A stretch of 64,000 bases of DNA from a virus: IMG/VR virus record IMGVR_UViG_3300031772_000002, positions 1-64,000 of that record, one strand, 5' to 3'. Of the stretch, positions 15,975 through 23,501 are shown piece after piece. Every line of letters starts with the position of its first letter. Position 1 is the stretch's first letter. The notes beneath the pieces are model-generated. The model made no database searches, was not told the origin of the DNA, and saw nothing but the letters and a program-made list of their open reading frames with translations. The position numbers and the translations under genes are program-made.

Positions 15975-16097
15975 TACCTGGCTGGGGTCGGGGCCAGACA
16001 GGGATCTTAACCTGTATGGCCCTGCACGAACTTTTATAAAAAGTTCGTGAACAGGCAGGTAATAGAAATTGTTCCACTTTAAACTAAAGTGGAACAA
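15975..16097 (-). ncRNA. Structured RNA with three-way junction, downstream of RT operon
   Basis: Between the last gene of the operon and its terminator lies a GC-richer stretch that folds on paper into a three-way junction. P1 is TACCTGGCTG (15975-15984) with CAGGCAGGTA (16052-16061), one mismatch. P3 is GGGCCA (15991-15996) with TGGCCC (16017-16022), extended by ACAGG/CCTGT (15998-16002, 16011-16015). P2 is an 11-bp stem (16025-16035 with 16039-16049, loop ATA). A separate 13-bp hairpin (16069-16081 with 16085-16097) adjoins. Every helix is near perfect in otherwise 27% GC DNA. By analogy with retrons, P1 could serve as the a1/a2 pairing of an msr-msd RNA, but the canonical position is upstream of the RT and no conserved branching AGC is seen after P1. 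It could also be a processed 3' UTR element or a double terminator. Confidence 0.6.
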
Positions 16098-16113
16098 TGA
16101 ACTAATTACCTAC

Positions 16114-16329
16114 TTAGTTGGGCGATTCACCCAACTTAGAATCTTTACTTTTACTAAGATTCTTTCTTCTGAATTCTTTTTTTATATTTTTAATTTCTTT
16201 TACTTCATTTGAAATGGTGTTGCTATTGTCAACAATAGCATCTGCCAAATCAAATATAGTATCGGTAATTTTTTTTACGTGTTTAATTATTTTTTTAGCA
16301 TTAGGAGTTTTGTAATCACTTTTATTCAT
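16114..16329 (-). CDS. Small basic protein of the RT operon, 71 aa
   Basis: The ATG lies inside the end of the RNase H gene (8-nt overlap), so the two are translationally coupled and this is a real gene. It is lysine-rich and helical: a first helix (KKIIKHVKKITDTIFDLADAIVDN), then EVKEIKNIKKEFRRKNLSK. No domain is recognised. A small charged helical protein could bind the RNA or DNA product of the operon. That is inference from position and charge. Confidence 0.6.
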   Translation of the reverse strand: MNKSDYKTPNAKKIIKHVKKITDTIFDLADAIVDNSNTISNEVKEIKNIKKEFRRKNLSKSKDSKLGESPN

Positions 16330-16807
16330 GTGGACTTCTTTTAATGAAATCTTTTGCTATACGATCAACTTCTTGATTATTTTTATCATCCCCATGACCT
16401 TCAACCCATTTAAATTTAACAGTTTTAAATTCTAAAACTAATGAATATATTTTTTTCCACAATTTTTTATTTAATAAAGCTTTTCCATTGGATTTTCTCC
16501 AACCATTATTTGCCCATTCTATAATATAATCATTCCAATTTTCAGTTACATACTGAGAATCGCTATTAATAATGCAATCATGATCTTTTATTAATGATTG
16601 TGATGACCGTAAAAATTTTTTTAATCGTAATAAACTTCCTATTACTGCAATCAATTCCATTTGATTATTTGTTACATTGATACGGAATCCACCACCTTTC
16701 ATAATTTTTCTATAATTTAATATAATTATATATCCGTATCCTCCTTTGCATTCGCTATTTAATCTGTTTCCAGAACATGCTCCGTCTGTATATATTTCAA
16801 AAATCAT
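16322..16807 (-). CDS. rnhA: Ribonuclease HI
   Basis: Cuts the RNA strand of RNA-DNA hybrids. All catalytic residues of the HI family can be matched: IYTDGACSGN (first Asp), NNQMELIAV (Glu), INSDSQYV (second Asp), VEGHGDD (His) and NQEVDRIA (last Asp). Length (161 aa) is typical for a stand-alone enzyme with no hybrid-binding extra domain. The ATG overlaps the reverse-transcriptase stop by 4 nt. In retron biology the host RNase HI trims the template RNA from the cDNA; here the phage carries its own copy in the same operon as the RT. A general replication role, such as primer removal, is also possible. Confidence 0.95.
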   Translation of the reverse strand: MIFEIYTDGACSGNRLNSECKGGYGYIIILNYRKIMKGGGFRINVTNNQMELIAVIGSLLRLKKFLRSSQSLIKDHDCIINSDSQYVTENWNDYIIEWANNGWRKSNGKALLNKKLWKKIYSLVLEFKTVKFKWVEGHGDDKNNQEVDRIAKDFIKRSPHE

Positions 16808-17874
16808 TTGGCCCCCTTTGTCTTAAGGCCAAATTTTTCTTTTTCAAACTGTTTTAATTTTTCCATATATTTTTTACCTTGATAAGCATCAATAGACATT
16901 AAGTATGATGCCCATCCTTTTAATTTTCTTAACATTTTTTTAGTAGTTTGATCTGGATTTTTTTTTGTTGCATTATGAACTTTTGCTCTAAAAATTCTTA
17001 CATCGTATCTGGGGACTGATGTTTTTACATTAACTATTATTCCGCATGTTTTGAGTCTTCCAGATTTAGATTTAAATTTAGTTTTTTTCTTATTGGGTCG
17101 CAGTTTGTAAGCCCACAATTGTTGATATGCTAAATTTTTTACTTGTTTTTCAAGTTCGATTTTATTAATAGTTTTACTGGAAAAAGTTAAGTCATCAGCG
17201 TATCTGGTGTATACTATATTATTTTTTTCACAATGTTCAAGTAATTTTTTATCAAAACCTCTCATAATGAGGTTTGCAAGAATTGGTGATGTTGGAAATC
17301 CTTGAGCGCAAAATCCATTATAAGTACAGATATCAATTACTCGTGTCATTAATGATTGGTATCCTGTTTCGATACAATATTCAGGAATAAATACGGCTTT
17401 AATTTCTTCGCATTTAAATTCATAATCTTTTAATTTATTATGATACAATGACGGATTGCATCCATTTTCAAGCATTCTATCATAAAATTTACAAAACCTA
17501 CAAATTACTTTGTTTCCAAAAAGACAATTTTTTAAATGATCTTGAGATATTGAATCAAAAAAATTTTTTATATCTATCTTTCCTAAAGACATTGCTCCTA
17601 CGTGCAATCTTGCGTTTGTTACAATGCCCCTCTTATTAACAAATCCATGAGCTGCATCGCTTGGTTTATATTTTTTTAGAAATTTCCAATAAATACTTTT
17701 TTGTATATATTTTAATTTATTATCAGGAGCAATTATATTTCTTAACGATCCGTCACTTTTAGGTATATTCATTCTTCTTATATGTTTATCTTTATTTGCA
17801 ATGATTTCATCAATTTCATCTATTGATGAATTCATAAAGTATTGAATGTCGAAATTACTATTATCCTTGAACAT
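16804..17874 (-). CDS. Retron-like reverse transcriptase
   Basis: RNA-directed DNA polymerase of 356 aa. Motifs: IPKSDGSLRNIIAPDNKLKY (about 37-56), AAHGF (74-78), NARLH (87-91, the NAxxH of retron region X), LGKIDIKNFFDSI (97-109, first catalytic Asp101), QGFPTSPILANL (191-202), YTRYADDLTFS (222-232, catalytic YADD 225-228) and LKTCGIIVN (250-258, like region Y of retrons). QGxPTSP rather than an SQ box argues against a diversity-generating RT; no maturase domain or endonuclease follows, which argues against a group II intron. Between motifs 3 and 4 is an insert (about 122-168) with CRFC and three more cysteines, which may bind zinc. The gene overlaps its upstream DHH gene by 14 nt and the downstream RNase H by 4 nt. 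Confidence 0.9.
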   Translation of the reverse strand: MFKDNSNFDIQYFMNSSIDEIDEIIANKDKHIRRMNIPKSDGSLRNIIAPDNKLKYIQKSIYWKFLKKYKPSDAAHGFVNKRGIVTNARLHVGAMSLGKIDIKNFFDSISQDHLKNCLFGNKVICRFCKFYDRMLENGCNPSLYHNKLKDYEFKCEEIKAVFIPEYCIETGYQSLMTRVIDICTYNGFCAQGFPTSPILANLIMRGFDKKLLEHCEKNNIVYTRYADDLTFSSKTINKIELEKQVKNLAYQQLWAYKLRPNKKKTKFKSKSGRLKTCGIIVNVKTSVPRYDVRIFRAKVHNATKKNPDQTTKKMLRKLKGWASYLMSIDAYQGKKYMEKLKQFEKEKFGLKTKGAK

Positions 17875-19042
17875 CTCCAGTCTCCTTTTTATCTATTTTT
17901 TTAACAGCTTGTTCGCGTGCGTCATCAATAGTGATTTCTTTATTTTCAGATGATGCTTGTTTAACTATTTCATTAGCTTTTTTTTCAACTGAATCTTCTT
18001 TGTCAACTGCATATTTTTCCATACTAATATCTTCTCCTTCATTTATATAAGTTGTTATTTGATTTAAAAATTTATCTAAATCACCAATTTTCAATATTGC
18101 TCCTCCAACTTTTTTATGCCCACCTCCTGATATAGGATATGAAAGATCTGAAAGAAATTTACCAATATTAAGATCGTATCTAAATTCAACCCATGGATTA
18201 GCTCCTATTTCACAATGAATAGATTCTTCTCCATGATTTATAATTCTAATAGAATAAGGAAGGTCTTGATTGACAAAAAATTCAGAATATCTAGGATATT
18301 CATATAATGAATTACAGTATATTATTCCTATATTAATATTTTTAACTATATTTTTTTCAATTTTTAAAGCTCTTTTTTTTAAATTTAAAACTTCTGAATT
18401 ATCTATATTCATCGAAAATAATAGATCATCAATATCAAAATCATATTTAACTATATTTTCAACTATACGACAATATGTATTATCAATATATAATTTCATA
18501 TTTTCAAGGTATGCTCTTAAAATCATTAATGGATGTAAACTATTGAAAACAGAATTTACATTAGTATAATTTGCAGAATCAATCATATCTATAATATTAA
18601 TATCATCAATAAAATTGTTGATTACATCTAATTTATTTGATTGATTTTTTATTATATAATTATATAAAACTCGTGTTGCGGATTTTTCACCTATTGAGTA
18701 TATAATATGTTTTTTATTATATATTTCTATTAATTCATTAGTTGTTTTATCGGTGAACTCTTTGTTTTGATGATGATCAATCCATATATTACATAAATCG
18801 TTGTATTGGTAATCAATGATTATAATATTTGGATTTATATTTTTTAAACAGATTTCTTTAATAAATGAATTAAATTTAATTCCTCTCATTGATGTTTTGA
18901 CAGGGCATAATTTGATTGGAAAATTTTTAGTGTCATTTTCAATAAAAGATTTAATAAATATGGCTGATGTGTATATGCCATCCATATCATCATGAAAAAA
19001 AATATAGTGTTTCTTTTTATTACAATAATTTTCTAATCCCAC
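17861..19042 (-). CDS. DHH/DHHA1-family phosphoesterase (RecJ/NrnA-like)
   Basis: Motifs of manganese-dependent DHH phosphoesterases: FFHDDMDGIYTSA near residue 20, IIIDYQYNDL near 80, WIDHHQNKEF near 93, and the DHHA1 substrate motif SGGGHKKVGGA near 310. Family members degrade single-stranded DNA (RecJ), short RNA (NrnA) or cyclic dinucleotides. A lysine- and glutamate-rich tail of about 50 residues follows the DHHA1 motif. The start is set at GTG 19042 because GGAGG stands 5 nt before it; an ATG at 19054 would overlap that ribosome site and has none of its own. First gene of the RT operon. A role in trimming or removing RT products is inferred from linkage. Confidence 0.88.
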   Translation of the reverse strand: MGLENYCNKKKHYIFFHDDMDGIYTSAIFIKSFIENDTKNFPIKLCPVKTSMRGIKFNSFIKEICLKNINPNIIIIDYQYNDLCNIWIDHHQNKEFTDKTTNELIEIYNKKHIIYSIGEKSATRVLYNYIIKNQSNKLDVINNFIDDINIIDMIDSANYTNVNSVFNSLHPLMILRAYLENMKLYIDNTYCRIVENIVKYDFDIDDLLFSMNIDNSEVLNLKKRALKIEKNIVKNINIGIIYCNSLYEYPRYSEFFVNQDLPYSIRIINHGEESIHCEIGANPWVEFRYDLNIGKFLSDLSYPISGGGHKKVGGAILKIGDLDKFLNQITTYINEGEDISMEKYAVDKEDSVEKKANEIVKQASSENKEITIDDAREQAVKKIDKKETGDVQG

Positions 19043-19068
19043 ATGTTCCTCCATTTGTTAGTAATAAA

Positions 19069-19102
19069 TAAAAAAAAAGAGAATCAGACGAATCTAATTC
19101 TC
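19069..19102 (-). terminator. Intrinsic terminator upstream of the RT operon
   Basis: GAGAAT (19079-19084) pairs with ATTCTC (19097-19102) and on the minus strand is followed by about nine T. It would stop, or attenuate, minus-strand transcripts coming from the 345-aa gene before the DHH gene. Confidence 0.6.
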
Positions 19103-19106
19103 TCTT

Positions 19107-19621
19107 TAAAAATCTTCTATATTTGTTATTACATAATAATTATGAAAATAACATTTTTTTTTGTTTATAATTAAAAAAAAAAAAATAATAATAATATAAC
19201 ATAATATTATAAAAAGCATGCCAGTTCAATTAAAATCATTGAATACAGAACTGGAAACTCTATCTTGCATTTAAACATCTATGCAGAAGTCTTTGCTCTT
19301 TATATTACATATTTTTATATCCTACCCCTATATACCTTTCGATATATATTTTTTTTTAAATTATAATAATAAAACGGGGTAGGCCGTGATATTATTATTT
19401 TTACCTTTAACCTTGTTATATTTATAATGTTGGGTTAAAATCAACATTATAAACCTGTTAGTGAACAGGAACATTTAACCAGTGATATACATGCTTTAAG
19501 TAGGTTAAACGTACTCATTATTGTTATACCATATTTTTGTAAAAAATAACATAATAGTTAACTACTTAAGAACCAGGGATCTTCGTACTTTAGGTTAAGG
19601 AATGGTCAATCAATTAATATT
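19107..19621 (-). other. 515-nt non-coding, hairpin-rich region
   Basis: No credible gene on either strand. Seen structures: a 12-bp inverted repeat (19421-19432 with 19442-19453), a CCTGTT/AACAGG stem right after it (19454-19469), CCAGTTC (19221-19227) with GAACTGG (19248-19254), and TGCAT/ATGCA pairings near 19266-19284. GGTTAA or its complement occurs about five times (near 19405, 19434, 19475, 19503 and 19593). It could hold an untranslated RNA read with the minus-strand operon, a long leader, or a binding array. A retron-type RNA would be expected on this side of an RT operon, but none of its diagnostic parts could be proven by eye. Confidence 0.45.
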
Positions 19622-20659
19622 TTAGTAACGACGTTCAGCCCCAGTTCCTGTTGGAATTTGAGGATTGTTAGTTTGATTTAGTTCTGCTGTTTTTTTATGA
19701 CCAGTTAAAGCTTGGACACCTTTAACTCCGCCATATGCAGCTGCGCCTCCTCCAGCAAGTGTTAATCCAACTGCAGGGGTTGCTTTTTTAACTGCTGAAA
19801 GTAATGATAGTTTTTTTTCTGGAGATCCCCAACTATAAGGATTTTTAAATGATGCTGGTTGTTTTTTTAATGCAGAACTAATACTTCCTGGACCTTTTCC
19901 ATAAGCTGCTTTAAAAGATTCTTTGGTTCCTTTATATCCTGCTTTGGCGACGCCTTTAACAGCACCTTTAACTGCTTGATATATTTCTTTCGCTCCAGCT
20001 TCTTTTATTCCAGCTTCTTTTTTATGACCAGTTAATGCTTTAACTCCTTTAACTCCTCCATATGCTGCACCAGTTGCTGCAGCGCCTTGGATTGCTATTG
20101 CAGGAAGTGATTTAACAACAGCTTTTATTACTGGTTTAAATTGTTTTTTTTCTGGAGTTCCCCAACTATAAGAGTTTTTAAGCGATTCTGGTTTTTTTAA
20201 TGCAGAACTAATACTTCCTGGGCCTTTTCCATACATTGCTTTAAAAGATTCTTTAGTTCCTTTTATAGCCTGTCCTGGAGCGCCTTTAATTGCTTTATAT
20301 CCAGTAGTTAATGCTTTTTTTAGACTTGGCATCATTTCCTTCATCCACTTAGGTACTCCAGCGCCAATCTTTTCAAGTTCATCATTAAACCCTTCATAAT
20401 AGCATTCCATTGCTTCTTTTGGTATTTCAGAAGCAGCTCTAACTCCACGATTAAAAAATTCATTTGCAATTTGAGAATTTTCCTCTTGATTTGCAATATC
20501 AAATTGTGTAGCCATTTCATTACTTGCCTTTCTAGCACCTGATTGGTAGCCAAGTTTATGTCCTATTATAGCAGCAGCTGGAGTAGCAATAGCAGCTCCA
20601 GCTCCTACTGTTAACATCTTATTCAAAAAAGATCCAGCAATTTTTGTTTGAGTATTCAT
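19622..20659 (-). CDS. Repeat-containing putative internal virion protein, 345 aa
   Basis: Two tandem copies of about 100 residues are visible (about 118-215 and 225-330), each with GTKESFKA(M/A)YGKGPG, SISSALKK, an SWG(T/S)PEKK stretch, a Gly/Ala-rich hydrophobic segment and GGVKGV(K/Q)ALTGHKK. The N-terminus also has a Gly/Ala-rich hydrophobic stretch. Before the repeats it carries CYYEGFNDELEKIG, the motif shared by several head-module proteins downstream. Gly/Ala-rich hydrophobic segments in phage proteins often belong to internal or ejected proteins that enter membranes. A good AAAGG precedes the start. Family unknown; it is on the opposite strand from the packaging genes it neighbours. 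Confidence 0.65.
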   Translation of the reverse strand: MNTQTKIAGSFLNKMLTVGAGAAIATPAAAIIGHKLGYQSGARKASNEMATQFDIANQEENSQIANEFFNRGVRAASEIPKEAMECYYEGFNDELEKIGAGVPKWMKEMMPSLKKALTTGYKAIKGAPGQAIKGTKESFKAMYGKGPGSISSALKKPESLKNSYSWGTPEKKQFKPVIKAVVKSLPAIAIQGAAATGAAYGGVKGVKALTGHKKEAGIKEAGAKEIYQAVKGAVKGVAKAGYKGTKESFKAAYGKGPGSISSALKKQPASFKNPYSWGSPEKKLSLLSAVKKATPAVGLTLAGGGAAAYGGVKGVQALTGHKKTAELNQTNNPQIPTGTGAERRY

Positions 20660-20753
20660 TGTTTACCTTTCTGATAATTTATATAATTTCTGTTATAATT
20701 AAATATAACATATTTTTAAATATTATACAATTAAATTTAAAAATAATTACATA

Positions 20754-21821
20754 ATGTATATTTTGTTATATAATATTAGTATGGACATGTTTATGAATAA
20801 AGTACCATTTAAAAATTTTATTATTACTTTATTGTTTTGTGGTAAGACTATCAATGATATAATTGATAAACTTAAATCATTTAATTACTATATAACAGAA
20901 GATGAAATATTATTAATTTCAAATGAATTAAAATCTACACTTCCTAAAAGTGTTATTGATATTTTAAATAACAGATTATTACTAAATTTAGAAAATAATA
21001 TTCATGTTGAATGGTTGAAAAAATTAAATATATTTGAGTTATATCATTATATAACTAGTAATAATAAAAATAATTCAGATGTTCCTAATTATTTTAAATG
21101 GTGTGAAGATTGTGTTTGGATTCATTCTTATTATGATGTTATGTCAATTGTTAATATATTCATTTTCAATAACGAACCGCTTGAAAATATATCTGATATC
21201 ATAATGTTAAAGTATAAAAAAAAGATAGGTATTGATGCGTTAAATTTGTATAAAAAAATATTTTGGGATACTGAAAATTTAACTGCAAAGGATGCATTGA
21301 GATATTGTATTCCTTTTCATGATAACACTTTAATTATACGTAAATTTAATAATAATACTGAAATTGAGTGTCCATCTAATGATGGTAGTGATGTTACGGT
21401 TAATTTTCATAATATTAATTATATAAAATGGAAACTAGGAATTCCTATTACAACTCCTAATACTGATGATTTTCTTAAACAGGTTCAAACTGATAGTATA
21501 TACAAATTTTATGAGGTAATGAATTCTACTCAAAGTATTGAAGAGATTAAAGAAGAGGGTCAGAACGATAAGTTTGGAGTATTCGATAGTACAAAAACTA
21601 CAAAACGTAATGTAGAAGAAATGCGTGTTAAGTTGGCTAAACAATGGTTAGATATTTTTATTAAAGTTAAAGAACATACTGGGGCGTCTGATCAAGATTC
21701 TACAACTAAATTTTTTAATCAAATGAAACAGGTACAATTAGAATTTGATAATTGTGAAGAACATATTACTAAAATAGATGATATTCCAAATTTATTTGAA
21801 AATATTAAAGGTGATATTTAA
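20754..21821 (+). CDS. Hypothetical protein upstream of TerL, possible terminase partner
   Basis: The 355-aa gene ends 4 nt before the terminase large-subunit start, the usual place of a small terminase subunit, but it is about twice the normal size. The N-terminal 60 residues look helix-turn-helix-like (LLFCGKTINDIIDKLKSF, then TEDEILLISNELKS), a feature of DNA-recognising small terminases. The C-terminal part is helical (KRNVEEMRVKLAKQWLDIFIKV). The start is uncertain: ATGs at 20754, 20781 and 20793 all lack a clear ribosome site. Function is inferred from position only. Confidence 0.55.
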   Translation: MYILLYNISMDMFMNKVPFKNFIITLLFCGKTINDIIDKLKSFNYYITEDEILLISNELKSTLPKSVIDILNNRLLLNLENNIHVEWLKKLNIFELYHYITSNNKNNSDVPNYFKWCEDCVWIHSYYDVMSIVNIFIFNNEPLENISDIIMLKYKKKIGIDALNLYKKIFWDTENLTAKDALRYCIPFHDNTLIIRKFNNNTEIECPSNDGSDVTVNFHNINYIKWKLGIPITTPNTDDFLKQVQTDSIYKFYEVMNSTQSIEEIKEEGQNDKFGVFDSTKTTKRNVEEMRVKLAKQWLDIFIKVKEHTGASDQDSTTKFFNQMKQVQLEFDNCEEHITKIDDIPNLFENIKGDI

Positions 21822-21825
21822 TTTA

Positions 21826-23493
21826 ATGTTTATAACTCCTATTCAATTTGCATCAAATATATTTCAACTTAATGGAATACCTTTGCAAATGCCAAAGAAT
21901 TCCATGAAACATTTAATTCCTATTTACAACAAACCATCATCTGCTATAGTTCTTAAATTTGGCAGGCAAACACATAAATCAACTATATTAGGTTTTAAAA
22001 CAGCTATACCTGCTATTAAGTATCCATATTATCATGTATTGTATGCGGCTCCAACCGGTAAACAAATATCAGTATTTTCAACTGATAAATTGGATACTGC
22101 TTTAAAAGATTCTCCTATAATTAAAAATCATTATTTTGATACTAAAACTAAAGATCAAATATCTTATAAAGAATTAGTAAATGGAAGTAAAATTTATTTA
22201 CGATCTATGTTTCATACTGCAGATTCAATAAGAGGAATTTCAGCTGACGTTATTGAAATAGATGAAGTTCAGGATATTATAAGCGATCAAATATCCGTTG
22301 TTGAACAATCAATGAGTCATAGTCTTGCTAAATGGGAAAGGATGAAAGATACAATTCCTAATCTTCCGATGCATTTATTTAATTGTAAGTTATATGCAGG
22401 GACTCCAAAAACTGTTGAAAATACCCTTGAAAGATATTGTTGGGCTAATTCTACTCAAAATGAATGGATTATTAAATGTGAAAATACTGGATGTAAAAAG
22501 TATAATTATATTAATGAAAACAATATTGGTGATACGTGTCTTATATGTAATAAATGTGGCAAACCAATTTATTATGAAAATGGTCAATGGGTATCAATGA
22601 GTTCTGGATTTATAGATGGATACAGACTCCCTCAAATAGTTTTAAATTGGATTAATAATGAAAAAAATCCTAAAGTATGGCAGATTAATGTTATACAAAC
22701 TAAAACTCAGTATAGTATTGAAAAGTATTATAATGAGGTTCTTGCATTATCATATGCAGCCGCAAGACATCCGATAACTTCTGCTGACATTAAAAAATGT
22801 TGTGAAAATGTTGATATGATAGAAGAAGGTATAGGAAATACAGATAAAAGATTAAAAGGAAAAAAAACATATGCCGGTATAGATTGGGGAAAAGGAGATA
22901 CCGCATCTGGTACATCGTATTCTATGTTAACAATTGGTACATATGATATGAATAAATTTATTGTTATATTTAAAAAAAAATATACTGGAAAGTTATCTGA
23001 AGCTACAATTCAAATTAAAGATATGTTAAAAATTATTAAAAAATTTGATTGTGTTCTTACTATCGCAGATAGTGGAGATGGAAGAACTTCCAATGCCATA
23101 ATGGTAGCTGCCCTTGGTCCTGTTAAATTTGCTGAAATATATGAACATGGAACATTAATAAAAAAAATAAAATGGGATCATAATAAAGGGCATTATATTA
23201 TTAATAGAACACGAGTAATGACTGATATTATCATGGAAATAAAAAGAACTGAAGTATCTTTTTTTAGATATGAACAGTTTAAAGAATTTGAACCGGATTT
23301 TACCGGTATAATTTCTGAATATAGTGAACAAACAAGAATGACAAAATACGATCATATAGTTCCTGACGATGCGTTTCATTCATTCATGTTTAGTAATATA
23401 GCATGTAAAGTTATTCGTGGAGAATATTCTAAATATTTAATTGGTGGTGATGATAGTGAATCTGATACTAATAACGTTATTACGGTAGGTTAG
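21826..23493 (+). CDS. terL: Terminase large subunit
   Basis: The motor and nuclease that package DNA into proheads. ATPase: Walker A-like GRQTHKST (46-53) and Walker B VIEIDE (Asp146, Glu147). Nuclease (RuvC fold): TYAGIDWGKGDTASG (Asp353), TIADSGDGRT near 418, and a VPDDAFHSFMFSN segment near 510. Between the two domains is a zinc ribbon (Cys218, Cys223, Cys241, Cys244 or nearby), seen also in lambda gpA-type terminases. The start at 21826 gives 555 aa; an upstream start in the same frame would only add 16 residues overlapping the previous gene. Confidence 0.93.
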   Translation: MFITPIQFASNIFQLNGIPLQMPKNSMKHLIPIYNKPSSAIVLKFGRQTHKSTILGFKTAIPAIKYPYYHVLYAAPTGKQISVFSTDKLDTALKDSPIIKNHYFDTKTKDQISYKELVNGSKIYLRSMFHTADSIRGISADVIEIDEVQDIISDQISVVEQSMSHSLAKWERMKDTIPNLPMHLFNCKLYAGTPKTVENTLERYCWANSTQNEWIIKCENTGCKKYNYINENNIGDTCLICNKCGKPIYYENGQWVSMSSGFIDGYRLPQIVLNWINNEKNPKVWQINVIQTKTQYSIEKYYNEVLALSYAAARHPITSADIKKCCENVDMIEEGIGNTDKRLKGKKTYAGIDWGKGDTASGTSYSMLTIGTYDMNKFIVIFKKKYTGKLSEATIQIKDMLKIIKKFDCVLTIADSGDGRTSNAIMVAALGPVKFAEIYEHGTLIKKIKWDHNKGHYIINRTRVMTDIIMEIKRTEVSFFRYEQFKEFEPDFTGIISEYSEQTRMTKYDHIVPDDAFHSFMFSNIACKVIRGEYSKYLIGGDDSESDTNNVITVG

Positions 23494-23501
23494 GAGTAGT
23501 C

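Noticed and set aside
15975-16061. tRNA gene
   Set aside because: The cloverleaf-like drawing lacks a 7-bp acceptor, a TTCRA T-loop and a proper 7-nt anticodon loop; a three-way junction fits better.
16804-17874. Diversity-generating retroelement or group II intron
   Set aside because: The RT has QGxPTSP and NAxxH rather than the DGR SQ motif, no Avd-like gene or template/variable repeat was seen, and there is no maturase domain or intron RNA core beside it.
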